From contig NZ_JARHTQ010000049.1 of NCBI RefSeq assembly GCF_029223525.1, positions 1 to 43,913 of the forward strand: a stretch of DNA of 43,913 bases. Direction: 5' to 3'. Of the stretch, positions 17,191 through 25,966 are shown one piece after another (within the stretch, counting starts at the first letter, position 1; each line of letters opens with the position of its first letter). The stretch is from Streptantibioticus ferralitis (GTDB lineage: Bacteria > Actinomycetota > Actinomycetes > Streptomycetales > Streptomycetaceae). A program made the translations under genes and the position numbers. The notes beneath the pieces are model-generated. The model did no database searches. It was given only the letters and a program-made list of their open reading frames with translations, and was not told the origin of the DNA.

Positions 17191-18075
17191 ATGGACCAGC
17201 GCCAATCCCTGGCAGATTGCTTCGAGGAGAACCGCAGGGACCTGCTCGGCCTCTCGTACCGCATGCTCGGCTCCCGGGAGGAAGCGGAAGACGCGGTGCA
17301 GGAGACCTGGCTGCGGCTGGACCGCGCCGACACCGCGGCGGTGCGGAACCTGCCGGGCTGGCTCCGCACGGTCACCTCCCGGGTATGCCTCGACATGCTG
17401 CGCAGCCGGCACGGGGGACGCGAGGAGTGCTGGAGCGGCGACCTCGCGCCGACCACCGTGGCTCCTGACGACGGCAACCCCGAGCATGAGGCGCTCGAAG
17501 CCGAATCCGTCGGCCTCGCGCTCCTCGTCGTCCTCAACACCCTCAGTCCTGCTGAGCGGGTCGCGTTCATCCTGCACGACATGTTCGGCGTCCCGTTCGA
17601 CGAAATCGGCGGGATCCTGGACCGCAGCGAGGCGACTGCCAAGAAGCTGGCCAGCCGTGCCCGGCACAAGGTGCGCGCGCCCCGGGAGCGGCACCGGGTG
17701 GAGATGGACGAGTACCGCGAGGTCGTGGCGGCTTTTCAGGTCGCGGCGCGTACGGGGGACACCGGGATAATCGCTGCGCATCTCGCGCCGGACGTGGTGC
17801 GGCGCGCCGACGCGGCGGCCCTGCCGCCGGGCCGCCCGCTGAAGGCACACGGTGCCACCGCCGTCGCGGGCGAGATCAGCCGGTTCGGTGGTGCCGCACG
17901 GCACGCCGAACCCGCCCTGATAGACGGTCAAGTCGGACTGCTCGTGGCGCCCGGAGGCTGGCTTCGGCTGGCCATTTGCTTCAGCATCGAGAACGGTCTG
18001 GTCAGGGAATATGAGCTGGTTGCGGACCCCGCTCGGCTCATGCGTCTGTGTATCAGGCTGCTGCCTGAAAGGTGA
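17191..18075 (+). CDS. ECF41-type sigma factor, second copy
   Basis: The 294-residue protein has sigma region 2 (LSYRMLGSREEAEDAVQETW) and region 4 (LNTLSPAERVAFILHDMF, then DEIGGILDRSEATAKKLAS). A SnoaL/NTF2-like C-terminal domain begins with YREVVAAFQVAARTGD. It is clearly homologous to the ECF41 factor at 13215-14108 but diverged. It is divergent from the YceI gene and 145 bp upstream of the halogenase, so it may control the main plus-strand operon. Confidence 0.88.
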   Translation: MDQRQSLADCFEENRRDLLGLSYRMLGSREEAEDAVQETWLRLDRADTAAVRNLPGWLRTVTSRVCLDMLRSRHGGREECWSGDLAPTTVAPDDGNPEHEALEAESVGLALLVVLNTLSPAERVAFILHDMFGVPFDEIGGILDRSEATAKKLASRARHKVRAPRERHRVEMDEYREVVAAFQVAARTGDTGIIAAHLAPDVVRRADAAALPPGRPLKAHGATAVAGEISRFGGAARHAEPALIDGQVGLLVAPGGWLRLAICFSIENGLVREYELVADPARLMRLCIRLLPER

Positions 18076-18220
18076 GTCAGGCCTGACGCCGCCTTAGCCC
18101 CGGCAGGAGCGGAAGAGCGTCTTTCGTAAATCTTTTTCCGCCGAACGACCCGGCCGCGGCCCATGCAAGAGTCTGCGTGCAACGTCCAAGGATCTGGCCG
18201 CACCCACCAGGACGGAAATC

Positions 18221-19813
18221 ATGGTCGAGGACATAGTGATTGTCGGCGGCGGAACAGCCGGCTGGATGACCGCCACTTACCTCAAGGCGAGCTTCGGTGA
18301 CCGACTGACCGTCACGCTCGTGGAGTCGAAGGCCGTTTCGACGATTGGCGTCGGGGAGGCCACCTTCAGCACGGTGCGGAACTTCTTCCGGCGCCTGGGG
18401 CTGAGCGAGCCGGAGTGGATGCCCCGGTGTCACGCCTCGTACAAGCTGGCCATCCGGTTCGAGAACTGGAGGGCGAAGGGCCATCACTTCTACCACCCCT
18501 TCGAGCGGCCGCGCATCGTCGACGGCTTGCCGCTGGCCGACTGGTGGCTGCACGACGGCCCCAGCGACCGCTTCGACAGGGACTGCTCGGTGCTGGCCGC
18601 GCTGTGCGACGCCAAGCGTTCGCCCCGCCATCTAGACGGGGGCCTGTTCGAGGAGGTCTTCGAGACCGGGGAGGCACGGGATATGGCCCGCGCGATCCCC
18701 GAGGGCCACGGGACGCAGTTCCCGTACGCCTACTACTTCGACGCCACCCTGCTCGCCCAGTTCCTCAGCGAATACGGGGTGGAACGCGGGGTGCGGCACA
18801 TCCAGGACGACGTCCTCGATGTACGTCTCGACGATGACGGCTCGATCTCCGATGTGCTCACGAAGGACCACGGGGCGATCCGTGGCGACCTGTTCGTCGA
18901 CTGCACCGGCTTCCGCGGGCTGCTGCTGAATAAGGCGCTGGGCGTGCCGTTCGTCTCCTACCAGGAGTCCTTGCCCAACGACAGCGCGGTGGCCTTGCGC
19001 GTTCCCGTGGATGTGGCGACCCATGGCATGCGGCCGTGCACGACGGCCACGGCACAGGACGCCGGCTGGATCTGGACCATCCCTCTGCTCGACCGAATCG
19101 GCACCGGGTACGTCTATTCCAGCGCTTACACCACCCCCGAGGAGGCGGAACGCACGTTGCGAGCGTTCGTCGGGCCGGAGGCCTCCGACCTGTCCGCCAA
19201 CCACATCAAGATGCGGATCGGCCGCAGTGCCGAGTCGTGGGTGAAGAACTGCGTGGCCATCGGCCTGTCGAGCGGCTTCGTTGAGCCGCTGGAATCCACC
19301 GGGATCTTCTTCATCCAGAACGCAGTGGAGCAACTGGTCAAACGCTTCCCCGGCACCTGGGACGACGAGTCGCTGCGCCGGTCCTACAACCGCCAGGTCG
19401 GCGACGTCATGGACGGCGTGCGGGAGTTCCTCTTCCTGCACTACTACGCCGCTGCCCGGTCGGACAACGCGTACTGGCGGGATGCGAAGACCCGCCCGAT
19501 GCCCGACGGCCTGGCCGAGCGCATCGAACAGTGGCGTACCACGCTGCCGGACGAGAACTCCGTTTTTCCACGCTTCCACGGCTTTGAACCGTACTCGTAC
19601 ACCGCCATGATCCTGGGCCTCGGCGGGCTGCCCGTCCGGCCGCTGCCCGCGCTCGGCCGGCTGGACGCGACCGCGGCGCGCGACGAGTTCCAGCGCGTAC
19701 GCGCCCAGGCCTCGGCATTGATCGACCGGCTGCCCGGCCAGTACGAGTACCTCGTCCACCAGGCAGCCGGGTTCGACGACGCCATGGCCGGGCGCCTCGT
19801 CCCCAGTGCCTGA
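18221..19813 (+). CDS. Flavin-dependent tryptophan halogenase (PyrH-like)
   Basis: The 530-residue enzyme has all hallmarks of the family. GGGTAGW at residues 9-15 binds FAD, Lys75 in YKLAIRF is the chloramine/HOCl-relay lysine, WIWTIP near residue 285 is the WxWxIP motif that blocks monooxygenation, and the active-site Glu lies in FVEPLESTGIFF. These enzymes use FADH2, O2 and halide to halogenate free tryptophan on the indole ring. The spacing of Lys75 and the blocks EWMPRC and FYHPFE resemble PyrH-type (Trp-5) and related Trp-6 enzymes more than PrnA-type Trp-7 enzymes; regiochemistry needs experiment. It starts the main plus-strand operon with AGGACGG upstream, followed by a flavin reductase that could supply FADH2. 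Confidence 0.95.
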   Translation: MVEDIVIVGGGTAGWMTATYLKASFGDRLTVTLVESKAVSTIGVGEATFSTVRNFFRRLGLSEPEWMPRCHASYKLAIRFENWRAKGHHFYHPFERPRIVDGLPLADWWLHDGPSDRFDRDCSVLAALCDAKRSPRHLDGGLFEEVFETGEARDMARAIPEGHGTQFPYAYYFDATLLAQFLSEYGVERGVRHIQDDVLDVRLDDDGSISDVLTKDHGAIRGDLFVDCTGFRGLLLNKALGVPFVSYQESLPNDSAVALRVPVDVATHGMRPCTTATAQDAGWIWTIPLLDRIGTGYVYSSAYTTPEEAERTLRAFVGPEASDLSANHIKMRIGRSAESWVKNCVAIGLSSGFVEPLESTGIFFIQNAVEQLVKRFPGTWDDESLRRSYNRQVGDVMDGVREFLFLHYYAAARSDNAYWRDAKTRPMPDGLAERIEQWRTTLPDENSVFPRFHGFEPYSYTAMILGLGGLPVRPLPALGRLDATAARDEFQRVRAQASALIDRLPGQYEYLVHQAAGFDDAMAGRLVPSA

Positions 19814-19838
19814 CGGCATGCCAAGAGGTACCTCCACG

Positions 19839-20444
19839 ATGCCCATACCCATGGCGGGGGCCGACGGCCGCACCGCGGCCGAGCCGGTCTCGGCAACCGC
19901 GTTCAGAACTTTGATGGCGTCCTTCCCGGCCGGAGTTGCGGTGGTGACCGCCGCCGACGAGGGCGGACGGCAGTACGGCATGACCTGCACCGCGGTCTCC
20001 AGCGTGTCGGTCAGCCCACCGACGCTGCTGGTGTGTATGCAGCGCTCCAGCCGCACTCTCGCCGTCCTCACCAGGACGGGCAGCTTCGCCGTGAACCTGC
20101 TGGACGACCAGGCCCGCACGGTCGCCGAACTGTTCGCCACCCGCGGGCGGGACCGCTTCGAGCACGTGTCGTGGACCGCACGGCCGGACTGCGGCGGACC
20201 GCATCTCGAACAGGACACGCACTCCATCGCGGACTGCCGGGTCACCGGTTCGGTCGCCGTCGCCGATCACGTCGTCGTGTTCGGCGAGGTCTTCCGAGTC
20301 ACCACGGAGGACGACGCACGGCCGCGCCCCCTGGTCTACGGAATGCGCGAGTACTGGTCCCTCGGCCACACCGGCGCCGCGCCACAGCACTGTGCCCCCT
20401 CACCGGGCGAACCATCGGACTCGGATACGGAGACGTCGAGATGA
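19839..20444 (+). CDS. Flavin reductase (two-component monooxygenase/halogenase partner)
   Basis: The 201-residue protein of the HpaC/flavin-reductase-like family has the N-terminal FRTLMASFPAGVAVVTA block and GMTCTAVSSVSVSPPTLLVC. The C-terminal half has SFAVNLLDD and HSIADCRV. It reduces FMN or FAD with NAD(P)H and releases it to a partner. It follows the halogenase by 25 bp and overlaps the luciferase-like gene by four bases (ATGA), so it is the natural partner of either. ATG 19839 is chosen; in-frame GTG 19806 or ATG 19818 are alternatives adding 7-11 residues. Confidence 0.88.
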   Translation: MPIPMAGADGRTAAEPVSATAFRTLMASFPAGVAVVTAADEGGRQYGMTCTAVSSVSVSPPTLLVCMQRSSRTLAVLTRTGSFAVNLLDDQARTVAELFATRGRDRFEHVSWTARPDCGGPHLEQDTHSIADCRVTGSVAVADHVVVFGEVFRVTTEDDARPRPLVYGMREYWSLGHTGAAPQHCAPSPGEPSDSDTETSR

Positions 20445-21511
20445 CGAGCTATGGGATATCGCTGCTGCCGGACACCCTGCCGCAGCAGCGCAGCGCCAAG
20501 GACTACTACGCCAACCTGCTGACGGTATCCGAGCTGACTGAGGACCTTGGGCTCGACTACGTCAAGATGACCGAGCACTACCTGCACCCCTACGGCGGCT
20601 ACTGCCCCGACCCGCTCGCCTTTCTGTCCGCCGTCGCGGCGCGCACCAGCAGGGTCCGGCTGATGACCGGCGGCATCCAGGCATCCTTCCACCACCCGAT
20701 CCAGCTCGCGGCGCGCACCGCGCAACTCGACGCGCTCAGCGGCGGCAGGCTGGACGTCGGCTTCGCGCGCGCTTTCCTGCCGTACGAGTTCGACTCCTTC
20801 GGCATCGACATGGACAGCAGCACGGACCGTTTCCGGGCCACCGTCGATGCCGTGGTCAGGCTGTGGACCGAACCCGATGCGAGCGAGGACACGCCGTTCT
20901 TCCGCTACCGGGGCGCGAACTCCCTGCCGTTGCCCACCCAGGACCCGCATCCTCCCGTGTGGGCCGCCGCGCTCCTCACCCGCTCCAGTTTCGAGTGGAT
21001 CGGGGACTCCGGTTACAACCTCCTGATTGCCTCCTCGCCCAGCCGTGAGCAGGTGGGCCAGGTCCGCGAGATGATCGAACTGTACCGGAGCAGGTTCATC
21101 GGGGCACCGAAGAACGCCGGAAAGCAGCCCCGGGTCGCCATCAGCGTCGCGCTGTACCTGGCCGACTCCGACGAGGAAGCGCTGGAGCAGGGCACCGCGG
21201 CGCTGCGTCGGCACTGGGACACCTTCGGCTCGGCCGCGGACGCCTGGCGCAGCCGCACTTCCACCTCGTACCAGGGCTACCGCGAGGCCGTGGTGGACAA
21301 GCACCAGGCCGGCCCGAGCGAGGCCGCGGGCCTGGCGGTGATCGGCTCGCCCCGTAGCGCGGTCGAGCAACTGCGGCAGATCGAGCGGGAACTGGGAACG
21401 GACATCGTCCTGTTCCAGCTCGACTACGGCCAGCAGCCCCTGGAGACCATGGAGCGCAGCCTGAAGCTGTTCGCCTCCGAGGTCCGCCCCCAGCTGGGTG
21501 GGACACGTTGA
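20441..21511 (+). CDS. Luciferase-like FMN-dependent monooxygenase
   Basis: The 356-residue TIM-barrel flavoprotein belongs to the bacterial luciferase family: MTSYGISLLPDTLP, LGLDYVKMTEHY, ARTSRVRLMTGGIQASFHHP and LSGGRLDVGFARAF. Relatives found in NRPS/PKS clusters hydroxylate or oxidise carrier-bound or free intermediates with reduced flavin from a separate reductase, here probably the overlapping upstream gene. Its stop overlaps the TTG start of the A-PCP gene, indicating translational coupling and a shared task. No such gene is part of the core quinoxaline pathway as I recall it, so this may be where the product departs from known chromophores. Confidence 0.85.
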   Translation: MTSYGISLLPDTLPQQRSAKDYYANLLTVSELTEDLGLDYVKMTEHYLHPYGGYCPDPLAFLSAVAARTSRVRLMTGGIQASFHHPIQLAARTAQLDALSGGRLDVGFARAFLPYEFDSFGIDMDSSTDRFRATVDAVVRLWTEPDASEDTPFFRYRGANSLPLPTQDPHPPVWAAALLTRSSFEWIGDSGYNLLIASSPSREQVGQVREMIELYRSRFIGAPKNAGKQPRVAISVALYLADSDEEALEQGTAALRRHWDTFGSAADAWRSRTSTSYQGYREAVVDKHQAGPSEAAGLAVIGSPRSAVEQLRQIERELGTDIVLFQLDYGQQPLETMERSLKLFASEVRPQLGGTR

Positions 21512-23268
21512 CCGGGAGGCCGGTCGGCCGCACGGTGCCCGAGCTGTTCGAGGCGCAGGCGGCGCGCACCCCGGACGCGCCGGCCGTGCTATACAAGCAC
21601 ACCTCGCTCACCTATGGCGCCCTCAACGAGCGGGCCAACAAGCTGGCCCGGTTGCTGATCGACCGGGGCGTGGGCCCGGACCACCTTGTAGCGCTGGCCG
21701 TGCCACGTTCCCCGGAGCTGGTGGTCGCGTTGCTGGCGATCCTCAAGGCGGGCGGCGCCTATCTTCCCCTCGATCCCCGCTACCCCGCGGCCCGCAAGGC
21801 GTTCATGGTCCAGGACGCCGCCCCGCGGCTGCTCGTGCGCGCGGGAGCGGGGCGGGCCGAGGGAGTGGAGCTGGACAACGTCGTCCTCGACTCCCAGTCG
21901 TGCGCTGAGGCCTGCTCCCGGTACAGCGGCGCGAACGTGCGTCAGACCGAGCGCCGGGAGCCACTGTCGGACCTCCACTTGATGTACGTGATCTACACTT
22001 CCGGCTCCACCGGGACACCGAAGGGCGTCGCGGTCACCCACGAGGGCGTCGCGGACCTGGTCGCGACCCAGGCGGACCGGTTCCGGCCGGCTCCTGGCGA
22101 CCGGGTGCTGGCCTGGGCCTCGATAAGCTTCGACGCGGGATTCTGGGACATCGCGCTCGCCCTGCTGCACGGGGGCACCCTCGTGATGGCCGACGACGAG
22201 GATCTGCTGCCGGGCGACGCCCTGCACGAAACCCTGGTCAAGTACGAGATCGACCACGCGGTGCTGCCGCCCGCCGCGCTCAGCGTCACGGACAGCGAGT
22301 CGGTGCTGCTTAGCGGCACGATCATGTCGACCGGTGACGCCTGCACCCCGGCCCTGGTGCGCACCTGGGCACCGAGCCGACGCATGTTCAACGGCTACGG
22401 CCCCACCGAGGTGACCGTCGGCTGCACGATCGCTGGCCCGATCACGGAGGCCGATGGCGTGGGTATCGGTGTCCCGTGGACCGGGGCCCGGGTGCACGTG
22501 CTCGACGAGCGTCTGCGGCCCGTGGCTGTCGGCGAGGAGGGCGAACTGTACCTGGCCGGCTCCGGACTGGCCCGCGGCTACGTGGGCCGTCCGGGGCTGA
22601 CCGCGGCGAGGTTCCTGCCCGACCCCTTCGGGCCGCCGGGCAGCCGCATGTACCGCTCGGGCGACCGCGGCCGACGTGACGCCGACGGCCGGTTCCACTT
22701 CGCCGGCCGGGCTGACGGACAGGTGAAACTGCGGGGATTCCGCGTCGAACTCGGCGAGATCGAGGCCTTCCTCACTGGGCAACCGGACGTGGATCTGGCC
22801 GCGGTGGTCGTCGACGGAGAACTCGCCGACGCGCGGCTGGTCGCGTACGTCACCGCCCGCCCCGGCGCCGTTGTCGACTCCTCGGACCTGCGGGAGCGGC
22901 TGGCCGCCGCCCTGCCGGAGTTCATGGTGCCGACGCGCATCGAGGTACTCGACGCCTTCCCCACGATGCCCAACGGGAAGATCGACCGCGGTGCCCTGGC
23001 CAGCCGGGACGGCACCGCCGTGCTGGAGCGGCCCTGCGCACCCCGGGAGCCGGACTCGCCGGAGGACCGGCTGTACGACACCGTCGCCCGGCTGCTCGAC
23101 CTTCCGAGGGTCGATCCCGAGGCCAACTTCTTCGACCTAGGCGGCAATTCCCTGCTCGCAGGCAGGCTCATCGGCTCGCTGCGTGAGGAGCTGGGCGTAC
23201 GCGTGCCCGTCCGGGCGGTTCTCGGGGCGCGCGATCTGCGGGAGATCGCCCAGTCCTTGAACGGGTGA
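21508..23268 (+). CDS. Stand-alone NRPS adenylation-PCP didomain
   Basis: The 586-residue protein has one A domain (core motifs YVIYTSGSTGTPKG, NGYGPTE, YRSGDRGRRDADGRFHFAGR, PNGKIDRGAL) and one carrier domain with the phosphopantetheine Ser at about 548 (FFDLGGNSLL). There is no condensation domain. By-eye alignment to GrsA gives a tentative specificity code D-A-W-V-M-T-G-V-G-K. Such didomains (NovH, Ecm13 and TioK types) load an amino acid for beta-hydroxylation by a CYP163 P450, with help from MbtH; here Trp or chloro-Trp is the likely substrate. The TTG start at 21508 overlaps the previous stop (TTGA), giving tight coupling. Confidence 0.93.
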   Translation: MTGRPVGRTVPELFEAQAARTPDAPAVLYKHTSLTYGALNERANKLARLLIDRGVGPDHLVALAVPRSPELVVALLAILKAGGAYLPLDPRYPAARKAFMVQDAAPRLLVRAGAGRAEGVELDNVVLDSQSCAEACSRYSGANVRQTERREPLSDLHLMYVIYTSGSTGTPKGVAVTHEGVADLVATQADRFRPAPGDRVLAWASISFDAGFWDIALALLHGGTLVMADDEDLLPGDALHETLVKYEIDHAVLPPAALSVTDSESVLLSGTIMSTGDACTPALVRTWAPSRRMFNGYGPTEVTVGCTIAGPITEADGVGIGVPWTGARVHVLDERLRPVAVGEEGELYLAGSGLARGYVGRPGLTAARFLPDPFGPPGSRMYRSGDRGRRDADGRFHFAGRADGQVKLRGFRVELGEIEAFLTGQPDVDLAAVVVDGELADARLVAYVTARPGAVVDSSDLRERLAAALPEFMVPTRIEVLDAFPTMPNGKIDRGALASRDGTAVLERPCAPREPDSPEDRLYDTVARLLDLPRVDPEANFFDLGGNSLLAGRLIGSLREELGVRVPVRAVLGARDLREIAQSLNG

Positions 23269-23328
23269 CACACCATGGACGGCCGCACGGCGGACCTGTG
23301 CCCACTGCGGCAAGGAATGGAGAGTTCC

Positions 23329-24528
23329 GTGACTGAACAGTTGGTCCACTTCCCGATCCTGAAGGAGGCGGCCTGCCCCTTCGATCCGGCGCCCGCCATG
23401 CGCTCGCTCGGCGACCCGGTCCGGGTCAGGCTCTGGGACGGCAGCACCCCGTGGCTGATCACTGGATACGAACTCGGACGCAAGCTCCTGGTCGATCCCC
23501 GGGTCAGCGCCGACTCGACCAGGCCCGGCTATCCACACTTCGACCTGGGCAGCCGCGAGCGGCGCAAGGACGGCCGCTCCTTCGTCGCCATGGACGACCC
23601 CGAGCACGCCCGCCAGCGCCGCATGGTCTCTTCGCCGTTCGCCATCCGGAACATCGAGGCGCTCAGGGGCGACGTCACCGACATCGTCAACGGGCTCATC
23701 GACGACCTTCTCGCCGGCCCCAACCCGGCCGATCTGGTCAGCCGGTTCGCCTTCCCCACCTCCACCCAGGTCATCTGCCGGATGCTCGGAGTGCCCTACG
23801 CCGACCACGAGTTCTTCCAGGAGCAGAGCACCCTGATGCTGCACCGGGACAGCTCGCCCGAGATGGTGGTGGGTGCCCAGGAGGCGCTGCGCGGGTATCT
23901 CAGGGATCTGATCGACCGGCAGATGAAGGAGCCCGCGGACGGCCTGATCTCCTCGGTGATCGAGACCCAGGTGCACACCGGCTCGCTGAGCCCCGAGCAG
24001 CTGTCGTACATCTCCATGACGCTGCTGGTCGCCGGGTTGGAGACCACCGGGAACATGATTGCCCTCGGCACGCTGGCCCTGCTGCGCAACCCTGACCAGC
24101 TGGCGCTCCTGCGGGAGACCGAGGACCAGACACTGATCAACCGCGCGGTCGACGAGCTGCTCCGTTACCTCAACATCTCGCACTCCGGCCGTCGGCGCGT
24201 GGCCATCCAGGACATCACGATCGGGGAGATCACCATCCGCGCCGGAGAGGGGATCATCCTCGCCAGCGAACTGGCCAACCGGGACCCGGAGAACTTCCCG
24301 GAGCCCGACCGCCTGGACATCACTCGCGAGGCTCAGCATCATCTGGCCTTCGGCTTCGGCTCCCACCACTGCCTCGGCCGCCCGTTGGCCACCCTCGAAC
24401 TGCAGGTGGTGTACGGCACGCTCTACCGGCGCATCCCCAGCCTGCGCCTCGCCATCGACTTCGCCGATGTCCCGTTCAAGTACGACGGCGTGGCCTACGG
24501 CGTCCGTGAGCTTCCGGTGTCCTGGTAG
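23329..24528 (+). CDS. Cytochrome P450, CYP105-like
   Basis: The 399-residue P450 has the I-helix LLVAGLETTGNM, the ExxR helix (DELLRYL) and the haem loop FGFGSHHCLGRPLA with the Cys ligand. All landmarks are intact. The pattern is that of broad-range Streptomyces CYP105/107 enzymes, unlike the CYP163-type GGDESSR of the frameshifted P450, so it is less likely to be the aminoacyl-PCP beta-hydroxylase although it directly follows the A-PCP gene. It may hydroxylate a later intermediate or substitute for the broken P450. GTG 23329 has GGAG upstream; an ATG at 23275 would add 18 residues. Confidence 0.88.
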   Translation: MTEQLVHFPILKEAACPFDPAPAMRSLGDPVRVRLWDGSTPWLITGYELGRKLLVDPRVSADSTRPGYPHFDLGSRERRKDGRSFVAMDDPEHARQRRMVSSPFAIRNIEALRGDVTDIVNGLIDDLLAGPNPADLVSRFAFPTSTQVICRMLGVPYADHEFFQEQSTLMLHRDSSPEMVVGAQEALRGYLRDLIDRQMKEPADGLISSVIETQVHTGSLSPEQLSYISMTLLVAGLETTGNMIALGTLALLRNPDQLALLRETEDQTLINRAVDELLRYLNISHSGRRRVAIQDITIGEITIRAGEGIILASELANRDPENFPEPDRLDITREAQHHLAFGFGSHHCLGRPLATLELQVVYGTLYRRIPSLRLAIDFADVPFKYDGVAYGVRELPVSW

Positions 24529-24567
24529 CCGGACCGCGTGTCCGCACTGTCTCACGAGGAGCCAATC

Positions 24568-25911
24568 ATGCACGACTCGCGTACGTCCGCTCCGGCGGCG
24601 AGCAGCGGCATCGTGGTGGTCGGGGCCGGGCTGGCCGGTCCGGTCGCCGCGATCTACCTGGCCCGGCGGTTCGGCCGGGTTACCGTACTGGAACGGCATA
24701 CAGACCCCCGGCACATCCCGGCTGGGCAGGGCCGGTCCCTCATGGTGATTCTGTCGGACCGAGGGTGGCGCGTGCTGCGCGAACTCGGCCTGGAGAAGGC
24801 CGTGCGCCGGATCTGCGTTCCTCTCACGGCCCGGTGCGGTCACCTGCCGGACGGCAACACCGTGGTGACCCCCTACAGCCGGGACGGAATACCGATCTGG
24901 GCGGTCGAACGGCACCGGCTGCACCGCCTTCTGCTGGACGCGGCCGAGGCCGAGCCGGGGGTACGTGTCCATTTCGAGCGACCGGTCCTCGCAGTGGACC
25001 TGGAGGCACCGGCACTCCTGGTGCGAGCGGGCACCGCCGAGCGGTGGATTACCTGCCAGCATGTCCTCGGCTGCGACGGCGTCCACTCCGTGGTCCGTGC
25101 CGCCCTGGTCGACCAGGGCGCTCAGGAACAGGTCAGCATCCTGGAGCTGGCCTATCAGGAGATCGTCCTGGACCTGCCCTCCTGCGATCGCGGGCTCATG
25201 CACTACTGGCCTGCCGGTGACGCGCTCTTCGGGGCCTTCCCGCTGGTCTCCTCCCCGCTGTTCGCAGGCTCGGTGTTCCTCCGCAGGGAGGGACCTCGTC
25301 CGTCCTACGCTGCTGCGGCCATCGGCCGCGCTCTGGCACAGCAGTTCGCCGAGGTTTTTCCCGCACTGGCTGCCGGCATCCCGGACCTTGAGGAGCAGCT
25401 GGCGACCAAGCCGGTATCCGCCGTGCGGCTCACCCGGTGCGACAGATGGGCCCTGGGCGGCACGGCCGTGCTCGTCGGCGACTCTTGTCATGCCATGGCC
25501 CCCTTCATGGGACAGGGCATGAACTGCGCCTTCGAGGACGTCCGCACGCTCGTGAGCTGCCTGGACCGCGAGCAGGACTGGGAGAGGGCGTTCGCGGCGT
25601 ACGAGCGGATCCGCAAAAGCGACGGCAACGCGATCGCGGACATCTCCTACCAGCACTACCGCACGATGTCCCGGTTGCCGGACCCCCGGCAGGAGGCCGA
25701 GGAGGCCATCGCCCGACGGCTGGTCTCCCTGATGCCGGACCATTTCGTTCCCCTCTACGAACGCTGTGCGTTCAGCGAGGAGAGCTACAGCTCGGCGCGC
25801 GCCGAGGAACGCCGGCTGCGCGAAGTCGCCCGGCGGATCCTCAGCCGCCACGGCTCCGACGCCGCCGACCTGTCCGATCCGCAACTACGCGCGTGCGTCT
25901 CGTCCGCGTGA
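24568..25911 (+). CDS. Kynurenine 3-monooxygenase-like FAD hydroxylase
   Basis: The 447-residue class A flavoprotein has VVVGAGLAGPVAAIYLARR (FAD), GQGRSLMVILSDRGWRVL (the KMO-type substrate loop) and LVGDSCHAMAPFMGQGMNCAFED, which closely follows the KMO signature. KMO hydroxylates kynurenine at C3 with NADPH and O2. KMO-like FAD enzymes in quinoxaline-acid clusters are proposed to oxidise (beta-hydroxy)kynurenine on the way to the ring system. Its place after the A-PCP and P450 genes supports a kynurenine-derived substrate. ATG 24568 follows AGGAG. The far C-terminus lacks an obvious membrane helix, unlike the eukaryotic enzyme. Confidence 0.85.
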   Translation: MHDSRTSAPAASSGIVVVGAGLAGPVAAIYLARRFGRVTVLERHTDPRHIPAGQGRSLMVILSDRGWRVLRELGLEKAVRRICVPLTARCGHLPDGNTVVTPYSRDGIPIWAVERHRLHRLLLDAAEAEPGVRVHFERPVLAVDLEAPALLVRAGTAERWITCQHVLGCDGVHSVVRAALVDQGAQEQVSILELAYQEIVLDLPSCDRGLMHYWPAGDALFGAFPLVSSPLFAGSVFLRREGPRPSYAAAAIGRALAQQFAEVFPALAAGIPDLEEQLATKPVSAVRLTRCDRWALGGTAVLVGDSCHAMAPFMGQGMNCAFEDVRTLVSCLDREQDWERAFAAYERIRKSDGNAIADISYQHYRTMSRLPDPRQEAEEAIARRLVSLMPDHFVPLYERCAFSEESYSSARAEERRLREVARRILSRHGSDAADLSDPQLRACVSSA

Positions 25912-25966
25912 GTCCGCGGCTCACACCAGGTGTGTTCACACAAGAGGGAATTGCCGGGAGGGCACA

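Noticed and set aside
18221-19813. Assignment of the halogenase as Trp-7 or with exact regiochemistry
   Set aside because: The sequence resembles PyrH-type Trp-5 and related Trp-6 enzymes by eye, but position on the ring cannot be fixed without structure comparison or assay.
18632-20390. Long minus-strand frames opposite the halogenase and flavin reductase
   Set aside because: They are antisense to unmistakable halogenase motifs; no ribosome site or domain was seen.
23137-25884. A 915-codon open frame on the minus strand opposite the A-PCP end, P450 and KMO-like genes
   Set aside because: It is a GC-bias shadow of three well-recognised plus-strand genes, with no domain of its own.
24568-25911. 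Reading the KMO-like enzyme as evidence for a 3-hydroxyquinaldic acid route
   Set aside because: That route needs a kynurenine aminotransferase, which is absent; the dehydrogenase instead fits a quinoxaline-type route.
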